Shown in pieces: positions 1 to 12,760 of a stretch of 64,000 nt of DNA. The DNA is taken from NCBI GenBank assembly GCA_030247855.1, contig JAPDRN010000024.1, positions 291,298 through 355,297 of the forward strand, given 5' to 3'. The position numbers and the translations under genes were made by a program. The DNA is from Knufia peltigerae (lineage: Eukaryota > Ascomycota > Eurotiomycetes > Chaetothyriales > Trichomeriaceae). The first letter of the stretch is position 1. Every line of letters begins with the position of its first letter. The notes beneath the pieces were generated by a model. The model did no database searches. It was not told the DNA's origin and saw only the letters and a program-made list of their open reading frames with translations.

Positions 1-103
1 TCGAGATTGAAGAGGGAGCATCGGTCGAGGCAACAGTGCTAGTAGCTGCGCCTTGCAGCACAGTTTGAGTGACGGTGATGGTACTTGGAGGAGCACAAGG
101 ATC
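1..103 (-). CDS. Partial exon of a Ser/Thr-rich, probably secreted protein (runs off left edge)
   Basis: On the minus strand, reading starts after a plausible splice acceptor (GACAG at about 104-108) and stays open to the window edge for 34 codons. The reading is rich in Ser, Thr, Ala and Pro (STITVTQTV, then AATSTVAST), a composition typical of fungal cell-surface or GPI-anchored proteins. Most of the gene lies outside the window. Upstream exons, perhaps within 150-350, could not be resolved: an open stretch there contains a KGFNNLGTK segment followed by a good donor GTGAGT, but I cannot connect it. Function unknown; the call rests on composition and a splice signal only. Confidence 0.4.
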
Positions 104-349
104 CTGTCTTCGCCATAACCAGGACATGGTAAACAGTTTGTATGTAGATGTTCGTGTCAATTATGTGGCTTATTGAAGGGAGCCAGGGAGGAGGTTCTGC
201 TATTGCAGGCTGCTTTGGCAGGATACATGGCGACCCAAAGAGCCCATCACCAGGGGTGAACATATATCTGATCATTGTCATTTTCGAAGCACCACTCACC
301 TTTGTCCCCAAGTTATTGAAACCTTTACAAAACAAACAATCATGTGTAC

Positions 350-3300
350 AAAGAGATTCTAAATTTGGTCAATTGGGTACATAAGTGTAGCAAAGACAGC
401 TCTATCGCAGTTTTCTTTGTTCTGCGGAATTAGCCACCAATGGAGATGGGTTAAGAGACATTGGAATTTTCATGAAGAAAGGAATGAAAATCGAACTTTT
501 GTGTTGTAGGCTCGTGCACACAAATGCTACGAGAGTACAATGAGCATGTTGCGATATTTCCCCCATGTACCGGTTAGTGTGTGGATGCTTTGAGGGAAGG
601 AAGAAGTCGCAACAAGGCCGGAAGTGCTTCCAACAAGTTAGACGTGGCATGCTGGATGTAGGGCCACAGCTGGAGGATGGACGACTTGGGGGATTTTTAC
701 GAGTTCGAATAAGTCTGTCAAAATCGTGGAAGCGCACATTGACCTCCCTCGATAGCGAGCGGGAGCAGCCAACCCACAATCATCCAAGTTGTGAGGGAAC
801 GGGATGTGGCGCCATCCTCCTGTTGTAGGGGCCATTGCGCTACTGCACGTCAGTGACAACGATGAGCTCATGTTTTTTTTGTCTTGTGCATTCGGCCCTC
901 CTTTGACACTCGCCCCCCTTTGGTGCTGACTTTTTCGATGTGAAGTCGAGGGTGACACAAGATCAAAGATTTATATGATTTGGTGGGTTTCGTGTTCTCG
1001 ACCTTTTGATGCAATGCGAGTAAGATGACGGTGCTGTCCATTCGGAGCAAGATGCAAAAAGGCATCAAAAGCTAAGCTCTGGGATGAATCTTGTGGGGTA
1101 AACAACGCACGGGTGAATTTGAGATCTCGGATCATCCGAGGGCTGGAACTAAAATAAAAAAAAAGTTTCCCGGTGGACTCTCAAGGCATCATCTTAGACA
1201 AGATATTTTGATCGTTCGATAGTGCCAGCCCGGGTTGGACCACTAATGACCAGTAAGCCCACACCAAGAAGCCATCGCCTCCCCTGGGAGATCAACGGCC
1301 ACGAGGGGGCATCAAAAACGTGAGATGAAGATCTCTACAACGGCATGACAAGCTTGGATTGTAAGGAACGGGCATGTGGCAGCACGACCACGATCCTCGA
1401 GGTTGAAACCTCACGGACTACGAAGTAGCTTGTGCTTTGAAAAAGGGACCTTTGCTTGTAGGAGGGGCCCTCTGAGAAAAGAACACAAATCGTATAGATT
1501 CTCAAATCCACATGTTTATGACTTCGGGAGAGCAGCAGGGGATGCTAACCGCGGTAGAATGATGATACTTCGGATAAGTCAAAAGGGAAAGCGCTCTCCC
1601 GTCCATTGTCCGCATCGACCATGTGATAGCTTACGTACCAGGGCAAGTAAATAGTACGTGGTGGCGCAAACGCCAGCTGGAAAGCCTTTCTTTGGTAGAG
1701 CTTTTTGACAGGGCCGCAGTATCCGTACAATAGGTTGGGACAGCTTCCAAAGGAGGATGCGAGTGGACACCAACTACGTCTTGTGTGCACTGTAGCTGGG
1801 TTTTACAGAGTGCCAATTTCGTGGCTTGAGATTCATTCTTGGTTACTATCCAGCTACAAATGTCGAAAGAGTTTGTGGCTTCATTTAGCTTCAGGTGTTT
1901 TCAGGCTATGACCAAGGACTGCATGAGAGGCTTGAGAAGAATTGCAAAGAAACACGGGGACAGTCTAAGAACAGCAAGATGCATTTTACAGGCCTTGTCG
2001 CGATGAGGAAAGGCGGACATACATCGATGCCTGGAAAGGTGTGTGGGAAACCTGAGTCGCGTATCTGCAGTAGTGTGTGTCCCTGGCTAGTGGACGGACG
2101 GACACGGGGACGGGCATGAGGCTACGGAGTTGTAATAAAAATGGCCTACAATAATACTTCATAGAAGAGGGAGAGGCTGGTTTGGTCGTCATCAGAATCC
2201 TGAGGCTGGCTGAGGGTATTCAAGATTGCCGGCAAGAATGTTGAGAACAGCCCAGACTGTTCATTCCGGAATTCTGGACAAGCAGACTTTGAGATCACAC
2301 AAAGGCAGAGTGCTCGAGAGGTGTTGACACCCAAGACAAGAACAGTCGATAGTTCTAGTAGGTTGCTGAACCAGGTCGATATGACCAGGGCATATCCCTT
2401 CCAAGTGGAATGATTGGCCCTTTGCTCCTTTGTTATTCCTCCCAGACGAAATTTCGTTCACGAAGGAGGCCACAGGTTGAAGGTCCGCCAGCGCTACCAG
2501 CCGTAGGGAGTAGAGGCCCAGCCATTTAGCACACGTCTTACCAACGACGACGTGCCTACCCAGGGTATTTTAGCGCCAATGTGGTGGCTTATTTTTGAAT
2601 GCGACCGCAACTTTATCCATGTCCGTCGGAGGCCTGGTATAACGCCACGAACATCATCCCGTAAGTGTGAGGTCGTAGGCAATAAAGTAGCTGTTTTCGA
2701 GATGCACCTTGATTCACGTCCGAGAGTGTCTGTTCAAGATCCTCTGAAAATTGAAATTTTTGTCTCGCGCCGACTTTTGAGTAGCTTAGCAACATTGACT
2801 GCGCTGTCGGCGAGGGCGAGGACGAGATGCAGGGCGAGATGCAAGGAGGAGGACGAGTGACCTGCTGGCAAGGGAGAAAAGATTGTCTTTCCGCGTAGTT
2901 GAGTTTACAACTCGCATGGATGACGCAGAGACAAGGAGTTTGACGTACGAAGGACAAGAAAACGCAGTGCCAATGGGTCCAAGTGGCCAACGGTGGCGTC
3001 GGGTACGAGATGCAAGCGAGTAGCTGTAGATCTTTTTGCCCCAAACCGAACAGTGGAAGCGCCATGTTTTCTCGCTCCCTCACGATGTTCCTCGTCCTGG
3101 CCGATCCGCTGCCCTTGCGAGCATTTTACTCTTTCTCCATCCTCGTACTTTATGTGGTGGCCATCTGGCATGGGAAAGATACGTGAAGGCTAGTACAGAT
3201 TTCTCCAGTTGCCTCTAAACTCCACCTGTCTCCCACATCGTGGTGCTGTATCCGCCTTGAGGAAGTTCGGACCACACCCTTTGTGAGTGACAGGCACCGC

Positions 3301-3854
3301 ACTCTCGTGACTGGATGTTCTTTCCTGCCACCCAGCCATGCATCTCTTATTCGCCCGTGTCGACAAGGGGTGCAGGAAGTCAGTCCTAGACAAGTGCAGC
3401 CATCGGTTTATAGCTCGTTCGAGGTGTGACAGAGAAGGAAACTGATAAACACCTCGCCATTTCTTCGTGTTTTCTTCTGCCTCGTCCATTGACAACCTAA
3501 CCAGTAGTCGAAACCTGCCTCCTTCCACCATCTTCAAAAAGTAGTCGTTCGATTGGCATAGAGAAGCATTCTCAAGGCCGAGGGACTTGCGTTCGCTCAC
3601 ACTGGACCCTCCATCCTGCCCAAAAGTCTAACTCATTCTCTGTCACCCTGTCATCTACTTCGCTTCAAACCCTTCTACTATTATCTTTCGAGGAGCACAT
3701 CTCCAACACACTGTCCTTTGTCTCATCTACCGCACACCAGACATCAGTATCCAGCTTCCAGAAAGCAAAAGCCACCACCTCAGATCAACAGCATCCTTTC
3801 ACCAGTCAGGAGGCATATTCGATCAACTGCACATTTACTCAGGACTCGCACACA
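350..3854. other. Long stretch without a supported gene
   Basis: About 3.5 kb with only short open frames on both strands. None shows a recognisable domain, consistent splice joins or coding-like composition. The longest are on the minus strand at 2613-3083 and 3190-3600. The last 250 bases are pyrimidine-rich and free of upstream ATG codons, as expected for the promoter and leader of the gene starting at 3855. I see no transposon, tRNA or tandem repeat. Confidence 0.6.
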
Positions 3855-5397
3855 ATGGTTCTCTCACTTACATATCGCCGCCCGGCCTATGTGTCTTCTC
3901 GCAGCTCTATTGACTCGGAGAAGCCAGCTGAATCGATCAGCTCAGGTACCAGTAGCCAATGTGGCATTCCTGATGCTCTTTCGTTCGACAAGATCATCAG
4001 TGGTGGAACATGCCCCGTAAGGTTCCTTTCCTTCGTTTGTCCTCGCATGCAAACTGACAGCTTTCCAGCCTGTAACCCTGCGTGAATTCATGGACTTCCT
4101 CTGCTACATCGAGCACGATGCAGAGAACCTCCAATTTTATCTCTGGCATCAGGATTACTGCAAGCGCTTTTCGGAGCTTCCCGAGAGCCAGCAAAGACTG
4201 GCACCGGAATGGACCGCAGAGCAAGCATTGAGTGAAAAGACGAATGCTGAAAAGGAAAAGCTGCCTAAAAAAATCCCCAACAGCGCCACCGCTATCCTGA
4301 AAGGGACCGATTTCGATCCGAATGCCAAACTCGGAGTGCCTGAAGTTGTCCCAAACCCTTTCAATACACCTCCCCGGACGCCATCTGCAACCATCGCCGA
4401 CCGTGACAGCATCGCCCCGTCGACAGTTGGCTACAGCGAGGACGGCACCACCCTACGCTCCGGAACAACCGATCACAGCAGGAAAGCCGAGGCCGCTTTT
4501 GAAGAAGCTGGAACCTTGCAACCATGTAAGAACAGTCCCACTATACCAAGAAAAGCTCTGACAGGTTCATAGTCACCATTCAGCCTTACCGCGAAGAGAT
4601 CTCGAGAATCATCGCCATCTATATCGCTGAAGGAAGTTCAAGAATGCTCAATCTCTCTTCGAAAGAGAGAACCGTTCTCCTGAAGGCGTTATCTGTCACA
4701 ACACATCCGTCAGCCTTTAGAGACGTCATCACCACCGTGGAGTGGTCCCTCAGACGACAGGCTCATCCCAACTTCATCCGATGGACAATCTGCAATGGAA
4801 ATAAACCAAGACAGACTTTTGCTCAAGGCCTGGGTGTTGCAGGGATCGTTGCTGGCATTGTATATGCCATTGTCATCACACTCAGCTCGGTCAATCGTGG
4901 TTGGAGGGCTTTGGCATTCCTCGGTCTCTTCATTGGCATCGCCACCTTGTTTGCGGGATGGAAGGGCATGTGTGTGGTAAGTTGATCCAGCCTCCGCCGT
5001 CATATGATTTTGACCGATATTTCAGGTCTTGCATGGCATGCACCATCGACATCTCCGTCCATGGGAACTCTTCAACGACGACGATGAGGCTTCCTCGGAT
5101 TATGCGTCGAAAAAGGATTCGTTCGATAGCCTGGGATCTGCCAATAGCTATGAAGATGCTCCCTGGGTCGCCAAATATGAAAAGCGCAACATCATCCGCA
5201 AGATCTTCGATCGTGAAGTCTGGATCCGAGAACCGGCGCTCCGTCAGATACAGGACACTATTTTCCTGCAGGCCATCATCACCGCCTTCGTCATTTCCGC
5301 TATCATAACTGCCATCTTCCTGGCTGTAAGTCGTCTTACCGCTGGGCTATCGTCAACGCTAATGCTTTCTTAGGTGCCTCGTGGTAATTACTTTTAA
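3855..5397 (+). CDS. rax1: Rax1-like RGS-domain membrane protein
   Basis: Five exons: 3855-4016, 4069-4525, 4573-4976, 5026-5325 and 5374-5397, giving 448 residues. The N-terminal two thirds carry an RGS-type helical domain (FMDFLCYIEHDAENLQFYLW, then the second half around ISRIIAIYIAEGSSRMLNLS) interrupted by a Ser/Thr/Pro-rich insert. Three hydrophobic membrane segments follow: GVAGIVAGIVYAIVITL, LAFLGLFIGIATLFAG and IITAFVISAIITAIFLA. RGS plus three C-terminal membrane spans and a length near that of yeast Rax1 (435) fit the Rax1 group rather than FlbA or soluble RgsA. Yeast Rax1 marks bud sites with Rax2, and fungal homologues act in polarity and stress. The second intron is joined at TTCATAG, because the AG eight bases earlier leads straight into a stop codon. 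Confidence 0.85.
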
Positions 5398-5987
5398 ATA
5401 GTCAGCATATCTCACGACAAGCACATACTTAAATCCAATTTCGACAAGCCAAACAGTATGCATTTGTGAGACATGTTTCGAGCGGATCGCGGGCGAACCA
5501 GTTTGCATGTTCAAGTGTCTATTTGGGCGGGACAGGGTATGGCATCTACAATATCAAGGAGAATGAAGTGAAAAGGGGGAACAAACATTTCTCAGTCAGA
5601 ATTTCGTTCAAGTCGCGATATCTCGGTTAGGATCGTGTGCCGTCGCTATCAGTAAAAATACCCTTGTTGGGAGTAGGAATGGATTTTCATTCAACATCGT
5701 GATCAGTGTCTCCTCGGGTCTTCTTCTGCATTAGAACCACTCTCAACATACGGAGTGAGGAGTTGCTCAGTAGTTTCTATCCAGATACTCCGCCAAATCC
5801 AAGAAACCAATTGTCGGGTATGATACCCGATACGATGGTCGCGTAGAGCGGTGGGGCAGGCGCGACCGCGTTCTGTGAAAGTGAAGCGCAGCCTAATGAG
5901 CCAACATTGATCAGATTAGTGACGCCAACTTTTGCACTCTGAAAAAAGACCACTGTGAGCCAACTCGACGAGATCGTCAGGCCTATC
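5398..5987. other. Intergenic region between rax1-like and SMC5
   Basis: 590 bases holding the 3' end of the Rax1-like gene and the promoter of SMC5, which is transcribed in the same direction. A minus-strand open frame over 5777-6172 overlaps the SMC5 first exon and looks like a shadow. No other feature seen. Confidence 0.6.
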
Positions 5988-8900
5988 ATGGCTTCCCGTG
6001 TGAGTCGCAGGTCTCGAGCGCTCGACTCTGACGATGAGGACTCGCGACCAAATACACCCTCATCAACCGCGCCAAACGATAGCAAGCGACAACGCCAAAG
6101 ATATGCACATTCCCCGGAAGACGATGACGAAGACGATGAGGTTCCCTCTGATACGAGCGCTACGCCGAACATTACACTGAAGCCCTTACATCGTCGAAAT
6201 CGACCTAATGATGTTCAGAGTGACTCTTCAGGCCGACAAAGTCGGCATCAGCCGGGGGCTATTGTTCGTGTCAAATTGATCAACTTTGTCACCTACACTT
6301 CTGCAGAATTCTATCCTGGACCCAATTTGAACATGGTCATAGGACCAAATGGCACAGGAAAGAGCACTCTAGTGTGCGCAATTTGTCTTGGGCTTGGGTG
6401 GCCGCCCTCGGTTTGTGCTGTTACCCGACCGCATTTTAAGTTGGCTCACGTTTGATAGTACCTTGGACGCGCCAAAGATCCGGTCGAATTCATCAAGCAC
6501 GGATGTCGAGAAGCATCTATTGAGATCGAACTCCAGCGATCTGCCGACTCACCTGAAAACCCTATCATTACCAGAGTTATCAAAAGAGAAGGGAGCAAAT
6601 ACACCGTCAATGGAAATGCTACCAGTGGCCGACAAGTTCAAAAATTGGCGAATTCCTTCAACATCCAAATCGACAATCTCTGTCAATTCCTGCCACAGGA
6701 TAAAGTGGTGGAATTCGCACAGATGAGTCCGATCGAACTCCTCGCGAGTACCCAACGAGCTGTAGCAGGTCCTGAGATGACGTCGATGCACGACGACCTC
6801 AAACGATTACGCAGTGTCCAGAGCGAGACACTCAACAAATCCAAAGCAGAACAAGAGCGACTGGCCAATCTCGAAAATCGACAAGAACTGCAACGAACGG
6901 AAGTTGAGAGGATGCGTGAACGAGCATTGGTCAAAAAGAGACTGGAATGGATGGAGAAATGCAGACCCCTCGTAGAGTACGCCGAGTGCAGGGTCAAATA
7001 CAAAGAGGCCAAGCAGAAGGCGAAAACAATGACTCAGGAACTGAAACGTCTAAAGGCTATTTCTGCCCCCACTTTGAAAGACCTCGAAGCAAAGAGAAAA
7101 TACGAAAGAGATGTCAGGTCCTTGAAGGAGAAGCGGAAGAAAGATCTGGCGGTGAGTGAAAGAAAGTGTGAGGAAGCAGCAAAGAAGATCGCCGAGACGC
7201 AAAGCACTGTCGACGATTACAAGAACAGACTGGAGGCCGAGAGAAAAGTTCCCGGCGAGAAGAAGGTGGAGATCAGCCGCAATATGAAGGCGATCGCAGA
7301 GTTTAGACAACAGAAGGAACAGGTGCCACCAGCATTTGACGCTCGTGCCATGACCGACGAAATCCTGCAAGTGAAGAACCGACAGAGAGCCGTGGAGACT
7401 CAGAAACTCGAACTGAGTGAGCGCAAAGATGTTCTCAAGACACAAGGACTGGAGGCCAGGTCACGACGTGAGGCACTAGAAAAGACCCTTCGTGATATGC
7501 AGACAGAAGCCGGAAAGCAGGAATTGAAACTCAAAGAAACTTCAAAAGATACCTTCAAAGCTTGGGAATGGATCCAACAGAACCGCGAGGAATTCAGCGA
7601 GCACGTGTATGGTCCTCCCATCGTGGAATGTTCGCTCAAAGACCCCGCAATGGCTGATGCTGTCGAGTCTCTCCTTCAGCAGAATGATTTCAAGATCATC
7701 ACCGTTCAGAATAAGGACGATTTCAGGAAGCTGCAAGACAAGCTTTCAAAAGGCCTGAAACTACACGACGTCAGTCTCCGGGTCTGCCCTCCTGCTAACT
7801 CTCAACAGCAAGCCCATCGTCCCTTGAATCCAGAAGAGATGGCGAAGTTTGGCTTGACTAGCTGGGCGATCGATCACCTACAAGGCCCTGCCCCTGTCCT
7901 GGCGATGCTATGCGCGGAGAGAAACCTCCAACGCGCCGCAATGAGCTCTACAGAACTTAGTCAACAACAGCATGACCAGCTCGCCGCAACCTCAATAGCC
8001 AGCTACGTGGCCGGGCGAAAACTCTACCAATTCATGCGCCGAGCTGAATATGGCACTGCAGGAACCTCGTCTCGTGTAGGAGATCTTCGTGTCGCCAAAA
8101 TGTGGACAGATCAACCGGTGGATATGGGAAGACAGGCAGCGATTCAACGACAGATGAATGAAGTTTCAGGAGAAGGAAAACTCCTGTCGACCGAATTCCA
8201 CAACCTCAAGGCAGAGAATGTCCGGCTTGATGAGCAAATAAAATTGCTAGCAGCGGAAGAATCAGCCAAGCGATCGGAAAAAGATACAAAGCAAGCTGCC
8301 CACGCAGCTTACAAAAAGCTTGACGCACAGATTGCGGAAAAAGAAGACAAGATAAGGATCGCGGAGAAGGCATTGGCCGAGTCCAAAGAGCTTATGAAGC
8401 GACTGAACGACGGATTGGCCAATGCAATGGTAGAAAAGACGAACGCAGTCCTTGCTTTCGCCTCTGCTGTAGGAGTTGTCAAAACTAAATCGTCTGCACT
8501 GCTCGAGGCTGAAGTATTACACGTCGAAGCCAGTTCCGACTTTACATACTTGACCAGCCAGAATGAGCAGATTGTCCTTGCGATCAGAGAGAAGGAGAGA
8601 GAAGTGGCCGACGCAGAAAAGGTTCATGAAACACATCATGAGCGAGCGAGAGCCCTTTATTCCGCTTGTCAAGGCATACAGGCCGAAGCTCAACAGCTCC
8701 AGCAAGATGAAGATGACAACGGGTTCATGGAATTGATACAACATATGGCCGATCAAGTTAAGACTCTCGAAGCTCTGGAGGCTGAAATCGATGCCGAGAA
8801 AGCCAAACTCGAATTGACCGAGGGTGGCAGTACGAATGTCATCAGGGAATATGAGGACCGAGCGAAGTTGATTGAAAGACTAAGAGCCAAACTCATAGAC

Positions 8901-9641
8901 GATGCACAACAGCAAGCTGATCTCAAGCACGGTATCCAAGAGATTCGTGGCAAATGGGAAGAACGTCTGGAGGCTGTAGTTGCCAAGATCAACGAAGCAT
9001 TCTCCGACTCTTTTGCGAGAATCGGCTGTGCCGGTCAGGTTGCTGTCTACAAGGCATCTTCCGAAATGCCTGCCGACTGTACGGAAGAGAACGGGGGCGC
9101 TGACAACGGACTCGACTTTGCGAATTGGGCTATTCACATCAGTGTCAAATTCCGCGAGCAAGAGCCGCTCAGTCTACTTGATAGTCATCGACAATCTGGT
9201 GGAGAAAGGGCGGTCAGTACGATATTCTATCTCATGGCCATGCAAAGTTTGAGTCAAGCTCCTTTCCGAGTCGTCGATGAGATCAACCAGGGTATGGATC
9301 CAAGAAACGAGCGTATGGTACATGGCCGGATGGTGGACATTGCAGCAGACGATGGTGGTAGTCAGTATTTCCTGATCACTCCCAAGTTGTTGAGTGGTCT
9401 GAAATACAGACGAGGCATGACGGTGTTGTGCATTGTCAGTGGTGAGAACATGCCATCAGCACGCGTACAAAATGAGAAGGGTGGATCGATCGATGGCCCC
9501 AAGGTTGATTTCAGATCATTTTTACAAAAGGCCCAAACCCTTGGGCACAGAGGAGCCGCTCCAAATGATCGAAGGATTGATTCTGGAGCTGGCTTGAGAA
9601 GCTTCGAGACCACGAGTCGGTTTACACCGGTTGGGGCATGA
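5988..9641 (+). CDS. SMC5: Structural maintenance of chromosomes protein 5 (SMC5)
   Basis: Two exons, 5988-6410 and 6459-9641, giving 1201 residues. An acidic, Ser-rich N-terminal tail precedes the head domain with Walker A GPNGTGKST (about 119-127) and the SMC5-type continuation YLGRAKDPVEFIKHG across the 48-nt intron. Long coiled-coil arms flank a hinge near the middle. The C-terminal head has the ABC signature SGGERAVST (about residue 1053) and a Walker B region reading VVDEINQGMDPRNER. SMC5 pairs with SMC6 and Nse subunits in the complex that resolves recombination intermediates and supports rDNA and replication-fork stability in the nucleus. The in-frame GTG at 5955 was rejected in favour of the ATG at 5988. 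The gene looks intact. Confidence 0.97.
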
Positions 9642-10392
9642 TGAGAGCAAACAATAGATTGCAGAGTTGAAGATGACAAGTTATGGATTGGGATGATGAT
9701 GATCATGACGACGATGGTCCGAGTTGGGTTCTTGAGGTACTACAGTATACGATTAGTATCAAGACAAGCATTTCTGAGATGCTTGTTGATAGATAGTGCT
9801 TGGAGCATCGTGCATAACCTACCGATTACTCCGGAATGCGTTCCCGGACTCTGCCAGTTGAGGTAATTTGATGCCAGTGACTGTTGCTTCAACCGAGGCT
9901 TCATACCGGCAAGTGTTGATGATATTGGTTTAGTCTGGTGGACTTTGTCTACGTACTCCGCATTTTCCTCTCCATCCCCAACTCTCGATCGTCTCTACCC
10001 GGCCATCGACGCCGATATAGCCGTGCGGAATTGATAAACTCGTCATGTTTCAAATAAATACTGTACTCCGTATTCGTAGGAGAGGGTACGGAGTGACTAA
10101 TTACCTTACTGCAAAGTTACTGTACCGAGGGAAGATGGCAAGCATCTGAAAGATCACACACAAACACTTTACACACACGTTTTGATATCTTGGGAAATCC
10201 CCCACGTTCCGTCGAATGGCCTTTGTGAACAACCATCTCTGAACGTTCCGATTTACCCTCTTTTACATTTCTCTTTATCCTTACGGTCTTCGAAAGGGGT
10301 GTGAGTACGAAGTACGGACAGGTGATTTAGCTTGCGTCGAGAGATCTATCCGGACAATATCCGTATTGGGGGGAGACACCTTTTTGTAAACC
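9642..10392. other. Intergenic region with an inverted pair of the TACTCCGTA motif
   Basis: 751 bases between SMC5 and the next plus-strand gene. It holds an inverted pair of a motif that recurs across the window (10064-10095) and a pyrimidine-rich stretch at 10205-10300 that probably belongs to the promoter or leader of the following gene. No coding signal seen. Confidence 0.6.
10064..10095. repeat. Inverted pair of the dispersed 9-mer TACTCCGTA / TACGGAGTG
   Basis: An exact TACTCCGTA at 10064-10072 is followed 14 bases later by TACGGAGTG (one mismatch to the reverse complement) at 10087-10095, so the pair could fold into a short hairpin. Exact copies of the 9-mer or its complement also occur at 15917, 16099, 19001, 50893, 50983 and 63643, all outside coding sequence. 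Confidence 0.7.
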
Positions 10393-12547
10393 ATGGTTCT
10401 CTTCAAAACTCCACATCCGGACGTCCAAGGTATGCTTTTATCTACTTCTCATTTCGTTTCTGGTCATGTTTGATCTCTGTACATGGAGTACGTGGAGGAG
10501 CCTATTGTCTAGGAGGGTGGAGGGGGGCAAATTCACACCGAGAACTCGCCACTGACAAAGACTTGAAATTTCTCAACAGTACCCGACGACATCACGACTT
10601 GGGAATGGGCGTTTGAGGACAAAGGTCATTCCCCTCTTTATGACGAGTCGTCCGGACCGCTGTGTGGTTACATCAACGCCGACACGAAAGAAAGATTGGA
10701 TTGGAGAGAGGTCAAGACCAAAGCCACGCAACTACACACGGCGTTGGTCAGAGAATATGGGTTTCGACCCGGTGACACCGTTTCGTTGTTCAGTACCAAT
10801 ACGATATGGTACCCCGTCGCCATGTGGGCGGTCGTCAGAGGTGGTGAGTTTTGCCAAAAAAACAAAATTTTACATCGACGACTGTATGTGCAACAGCTGA
10901 CTCTTTTTCTTTCTCGCGACGTAAAACAGGCGGTAGGGTCAATGGTGCGAGTCCGGCTTACAACGTCGAAGAAATGACCTACGCCCTCAAAGTGGCCAAG
11001 ACCAAAATCTTGTTGACCTTGCCGAAAAGTTTGGACGTGGCTTTGGCGGCGGCCAAAGAGGTCGGCGTCCCTGCCTCGAGCGTCTTACTCTTGGAAGGCA
11101 GAGTGGATGGGTTTCGGAATATACAAGATTTGATGGAACGGTGTGAAGAACAACGACAACAACAACAAGAACCTCCTTGGACCATCCCCAAAGGAATGAC
11201 CAATGCAGACGTCTGTGGTTATTTGAACTTCAGTAGTGGTACCACGGGACTTCCCAAGGCCGTGAGTTGTGTCTTTCTTTGTTTGGGTTTCTAGAGACGC
11301 GGATTCCAAAAGGAAAAACTAGCTAACAACGAGCAATCTCACTCAGGTCATGTTGAGCCATCAAAACATCATCGCACAGTGTCACCAACTGAAGCAGCTA
11401 CAGGCCGCCGGACAGTATAAGATTCTGGCGGTGATGCCATTATTTCACAGTACGTGTACACATAACCTCGCATGACCCTCCGACTTCTTCCTTCCTGGGT
11501 GGAGAGAGACCGACAATCCATCCCTGAAGGAAAAATATGTACGTGCGAACCAACTGACATGAGATTGAAAACAAAACATGAATAGTCACCGGAGTGGTCC
11601 GTTTCTGTCATTACCCGGTTTTCATGAACGGCGACAGCGTCATGTTGCCGGCATTCACCATGGAGGCCATGCTCCGAGCCATCTGCGAGTTTCAAATCAA
11701 GGAACTGATCCTGGTGCCACCCATCATCATTCGGTTGGTGAGGGACAAGATCGTGGACGGTTACGACCTTCGACACGTGGAGAGGTGGTCTTCCGGTTCG
11801 GCCCCCATCTCTCCCGAGATCATATCGCTGTTGCAGAAAAAGTTTCCCTGGACGGGATTCAGACAAGGGTACGGGGCGACCGAGTCGACGGCCTGCATCA
11901 CCGCGCACCCTCCCTCTCACTACGACTACAGGTACGCGACGACGGGGGGCATGTTGGTCGCCAACACGGTGGCCAAAGTCTTGGACCTGACGACGGGGAA
12001 AGAGCTGGGCCCGAACCAGACGGGCGAGATATGCGCCAGGGGCCCCCAGATCGCCATGGGTTACCTCGACAACCCGACCGCCACGGCCGAGACCTTTGAT
12101 CCCGAGGGCTTCTTCCACACGGGCGACGTGGGTCACTTTGACGACGAAGGGCTGGTGCACATCGAAGACCGGATCAAGGAGATGATCAAGGTCAAGGGGT
12201 TGCAGGTGCCTCCCGCCGAGTTGGAAGATTTGTTGTTGGGTCACGACTTGGTCGAGGACTGTGCCGTGCTCGGCATCGCCGATGACTACGCCGGTGAGAG
12301 ACCCAAGGCGTACGTCGTGCTGAGGAAGGGCGTCGAGCCGACCGAGGCCGTCGGGAGGACGCTGTTGAAATTCGTCAAGGAGAAAAAGGTGAGGTACAAG
12401 TGGATCGTCGAGGTCGAATTCACCGACCAGGTGCCCAAGAGTCCGACCGGAAAACTGTTGAGGAGGATCTTGAAGGTCAAGGATAAAGAACCGGGAAGGA
12501 AAGCTGGAGTGAGGGTCAGAGATGACGCTGAGAGGGCAAGGCTATAG
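10393..12547 (+). CDS. 4-coumarate-CoA-ligase-like acyl-CoA synthetase, probably peroxisomal
   Basis: Five exons: 10393-10429, 10580-10843, 10930-11261, 11347-11449 and 11586-12547, giving 565 residues, normal for the family. ANL-superfamily motifs are in order: the phosphate-binding loop SSGTTGLPKA (joined at an intron), YGATES, TGDVGHFDDEG, IKVKGLQVPPAE, and the catalytic lysine motif PKSPTGKLLRR near the end. The enzyme would activate a carboxylic acid with ATP and then transfer it to CoA. The protein ends in ARL, which fits the PTS1 consensus, suggesting import into peroxisomes and a role in fatty or aromatic acid use; the substrate cannot be read from sequence. The first exon encodes only 12 residues. 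No biosynthetic partner genes lie next to it. Confidence 0.93.
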
Positions 12548-12760
12548 TAGCGTATAAGTGGTATCAGGAATCCCTGAAAGAAAGGAAAGACGGGGTTGTG
12601 GGTGTGATGTGCCACGACAAAAGATTTAGACGTGATCGATGGTTGGGATTTTAGATACGACAAAGAATCTGTATGCCATATAGTGGAGTGATTCGCATTA
12701 GATTGGAGTTTCTCTGTTGAGATTTAGGGTCAGTACAGACAAACACAACATCCTCTGCCG

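Noticed and set aside
2613..3600. Minus-strand frames of 156 and 136 codons in the left gap
   Set aside because: No conserved motif, average composition, and no splice joins that connect them.
11369..12244. 291-codon open frame antisense to the 4CL-like ligase
   Set aside because: It is a mirror of GC-rich third positions in a well-supported gene; its composition (Arg, Gly, Val, His rich) shows no domain.
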